From Malurus cyaneus samueli (taxonomy: Eukaryota > Chordata > Aves > Passeriformes > Maluridae): a stretch of DNA of 64,000 nucleotides. Where the stretch lies: positions 55,966,918-56,030,917 of the forward strand of contig CM019216.1 of the NCBI GenBank assembly GCA_009741485.1. Direction: 5' to 3'. The first letter of the stretch is position 1. Each line of letters starts with the position of its first letter. The notes below the pieces were generated by a model that did no database searches, was not told where the DNA came from, and saw only the letters and a list, made by a program, of their open reading frames with translations. Of the stretch, positions 61,569 through 64,000 are shown one piece after another. Made by a program: the position numbers and the translations under genes.

Positions 61569-62390
61569 TCATAGAATATCAATATTCTTAGTAGGAAGGG
61601 ATCTTCAAAGATCATTGAGTCCACCTCCTGATTCTACATAGAACAGCCCCAAGAACCACACTATGTGTTTGACAGCACTGTGCAAATGTTTCTTGGACTC
61701 AATCTTGGTGCCATGGCCATTACTCTGGGGAGCCTGTTTCAGTGCCCAGCCACACTCTGGATGAAGAACTTCTTCCTAACATCCAACCAAAATCTCCTGT
61801 GACACAGCTTCAGGCCATTCCCTCAGGTCCTGTCACTGGTCACCAGAGAGATTGGTCCCTGCTCCTTCGTTTTCCCTCACAAAGAAATTGTAAACTGTAA
61901 AGAGGTCTCCCCTCAGTCTCCTTATCTCCAGGCTGAACAAGATAAGTGACCTTGGCTTTTGTTCTAGACCTTTCACCACCTTGTTCACCCTCCTCTGGAC
62001 ACTCTCTAGCAGCTTTGTATCTTTCTCATGTTGTGACACCCAAAACTGTACACAATGCCCAAAGTGACATCGCCCCAGCCCAGAGCAGAGCAGGACAATC
62101 CCCTCCCTTGCCCGGCTGCCGATGCTGTGCCTGATGCCCCAGGACAGGGTTGTCCCTCCTGGCTGCCAGGGCACTGCTGGCTCATGATCAACTTCCATCC
62201 ACCTGGACCCCCAGGACCCTTTCCATGGGGCCGATTTCCAACCTCTCATTCCCCAATCTGTCCATACATCCAGGGTTGCCCTGTCCCACATGCAGAGTCT
62301 ACCACTTGTCCTTTTTAAACCTGATATGATTGGTGATAGCCCAGCCCTCGGATATGACAAGATCTCTACGCAGGGCCTCTGCCTGGGAAC
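61569..62390 (-). mobile_element. CR1 LINE, 5'-truncated, longest copy in the window
   Basis: On the minus strand this runs from ORF2 to the CR1 3' end. The tail shows the avian CR1 phrases for GTTGGATGTTAGGAAG (from about 61780), AACAGGCTCCCCAGAG and CAGGAGGTGGAC, and ends GATATTCTATGA at 61569. The tail differs from that of the two plus-strand copies, so it is a different subfamily or branch. The 5' break lies within the reverse-transcriptase domain near 62390 (GTTCCCAGGCAGAGGCCCTG). The match is to remembered consensus; the subfamily name is not assigned. Confidence 0.93.
61833..62360 (-). pseudogene. CR1 ORF2 (reverse transcriptase) C-terminal relic
   Basis: A 175-codon open frame covers the surviving end of CR1 ORF2. 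Recognisable pieces, in order, are WKGSWGSRWMEVDHEPAVPW (equivalent to the EKDLGVLVD...MSRQCALAA region), then RHSIGSRAREGIVLLCSGLG, then HCVQFWVSQHEKDTKLLESV and RRLRGDLFTVYNF. The first 50 residues do not read as CR1 in this frame, which indicates an upstream frameshift. The catalytic part of the enzyme is missing because the insertion is 5'-truncated. It is not functional, and its length is a legacy of the coding ancestor. Confidence 0.85.
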
Positions 62391-64000
62391 TTGTCATCAG
62401 ATTTTTTTTCCTTTGCATTTTCCTCCATTTACTTGAGCAGTAATGCTCTATTTAGCATCAAACATAGAATTGTGAGCATATGAACTTATCTTGGTCTATT
62501 TTGGTATCTGACAGACAAGTTCTGTTATAACAAAACCTGTTCAGTGCTTTGCAGTCTCAAAAAAAAAAAAAACGCAAAAGCCCCTTCCACATCTGAGCTT
62601 CAAAGGACAACCCATCTGCCTCATTGTATGAACACTAATTGCTATCTGGCACTCTTTCCTTATTGCCTTGTGGGGTGACTCTGAGCCCTTCCTCAGCCCC
62701 TGACAGAACTCATTTATAAAAGTGCACTGCTGGTGTGGATGTTTTAATTGTCTTGTTATGCCAGGTGACTTGTTTCTGTGTAAGTTATTTTTTTGGATGT
62801 TTCTTCCCTTCACATCCTCCAGGCTTTATAAGAATCTAGGGAATTTGGACTTGCCCTGGTCAGTATTTAGTCATCCTGTTCCTCAGCCAGGAGCTGTGAG
62901 TCTCAAAGCCACTGAGTAAAAATATAGCAGAGAAATAATTTCCTGGAGTCTGAGGCATAGGAGAGGTCAAGAGCTACAGCCACTGGAAGATTCAAGGATT
63001 GTGCCCTGGGGAGCTGTCTGAAAGGTCCTAGTTCTCACCTGCAGCACCATACACTGCCGAGCCCAGCCTCCAAATGTATCATCTTCTGGCCTGCTGTGGC
63101 ACTGTGGCCCCCTTTCAATACCAGCAGGACTCAGAGCATCTAAAATGAACCCTCGTATCCTGTGGCACATGGCAGTTATGATGTACCTCTTTATTGCATC
63201 CTGAGTGAAGTTTCCCTATAAAGAAATATTGATTGAAGAAAAAGAACTCATAAGGATCAATGGTTTATGTTCCAGCTGTGTTTTATGTTACAATAACAGC
63301 TCTTTGGAGAGTTGTTGCTGAATGAGTGCAAAGTAATACCAGTAATTCCTCTCCTGTTGGATCATCCTGTACCAAATTCTTCACCATTCTCACCATTGAC
63401 TCAAGGACAGAAAATAGCTACCATGGTCTCAGAGGAGAGTGGAAAAAAAAAACAGGGGGAGGACAGAGGGTGGAATAGGAATAGGAAATCTGCTCCAAAG
63501 AACAAACGTTTTGGGAGAAGTGCCAGCGAGTGCCGAGGGAGGAAGTGCCAGCATGTCCCCAGGCTTTCAAATCCAAATTTCAGTAGCTGGTAGTTAAAAC
63601 ACTACTGACTTAACCCATCATTGCATAGCAGAAGCTGCAGAATGGTGCATGCCTGGGTAGTGGTGGGAACCAAAAACTCCATTGCTGTGACTTCGCATGA
63701 TTGCAAACACAGAACAGCCCTGCTTTACCTCTGTCAGAGCTTTCACAATAGCAGCAACCTCCTCAATTGTAAGCACATGAGGACAGAGCTATTAATGAGT
63801 TGTTTACAAAGGGATTTAATTTGTATGTCTCCGTTATTAAATATTATCCATATAGAATGCACATTATCCTTCCTACCCAGGGAAAAAAAATAGGATCTTT
63901 TTCCCTTCAGCAAGAAACAGTTTTCTTTCAAAATGTCAGTCTCCTTTCTCAAACACCTCTTCCAGTCTCTGTCCCTGCTTATTCCCTCCTAGACACTTGC
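62391..64000. other. Non-coding stretch to the window end
   Basis: Unique sequence with a 13-A run near 62558-62571. Frames of 65-93 codons (for example 63312-63593, +, rich in charged residues) lack recognisable domains. No further transposon was recognised. Confidence 0.5.

Noticed and set aside
61946..62318. Plus-strand frames of 62-87 codons
   Set aside because: Antisense shadows of the minus-strand CR1 ORF2 relic.
1..64000. Bacterial-type features (operons, ribosome binding sites, CRISPR arrays, insertion sequences)
   Set aside because: The repeats and base composition are avian nuclear. No regularly spaced repeat array, dense coding or Shine-Dalgarno pattern is present.

Overview
The window looks like nuclear DNA from a bird. 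It is AT-rich, poor in CpG, and has no bacterial-style gene packing. The clearest evidence is three 5'-truncated CR1 (chicken repeat 1) LINE copies and a partial avian endogenous-retrovirus LTR. I matched these to remembered family sequences, with no database search. A passerine or related neoavian source is plausible but not proven.

Most of the window is probably intron or intergenic DNA. I found no complete protein-coding gene, no rRNA, tRNA or CRISPR array, and no clear promoter. The longest open frames (178, 175, 166, 137 and 135 codons) are chance frames or repeat relics. The best coding candidate is a 107-bp internal exon at 26417-26523 (+). It has a strong acceptor, a good donor, and an open frame that would encode an amphipathic coiled-coil segment. 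A 76-bp segment at 48090-48165 (+) also has splice-like edges and a compatible phase, but is much weaker. If 26417-26523 is real, the window sits inside a plus-strand gene with introns longer than 20 kb. I could not identify that gene.

Layout: 1-17.8 kb is unique AT-rich sequence with simple repeats, three small tandem duplications, a 15-bp x 4 minisatellite and GC-richer patches (3.8-4.3, 7.4-7.7, 13.5-13.8, 14.2-14.6 kb). The stretch 16.85-17.5 kb looks like a conserved non-coding element next to an exon-like frame. 17.8-19.6 kb holds two plus-strand CR1 3' ends of one subfamily type. 19.6-56.7 kb is mostly unique DNA with the exon candidates, a CpG-containing GC-rich patch at 29.9-30.25 kb and a GC patch at 41.5-41.9 kb. 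56.8-57.5 kb is the LTR fragment (minus). 61.57-62.39 kb is a longer minus-strand CR1 of a different 3'-tail type, with a readable decayed reverse-transcriptase C-terminus. One ambiguous base (n) lies at 36026.

The hunt found no new defence or mobile system. The items worth checking are the exon candidates, the possible conserved enhancer, a perfect hairpin at a CR1 insertion edge, and several short tandem or inverted repeats.
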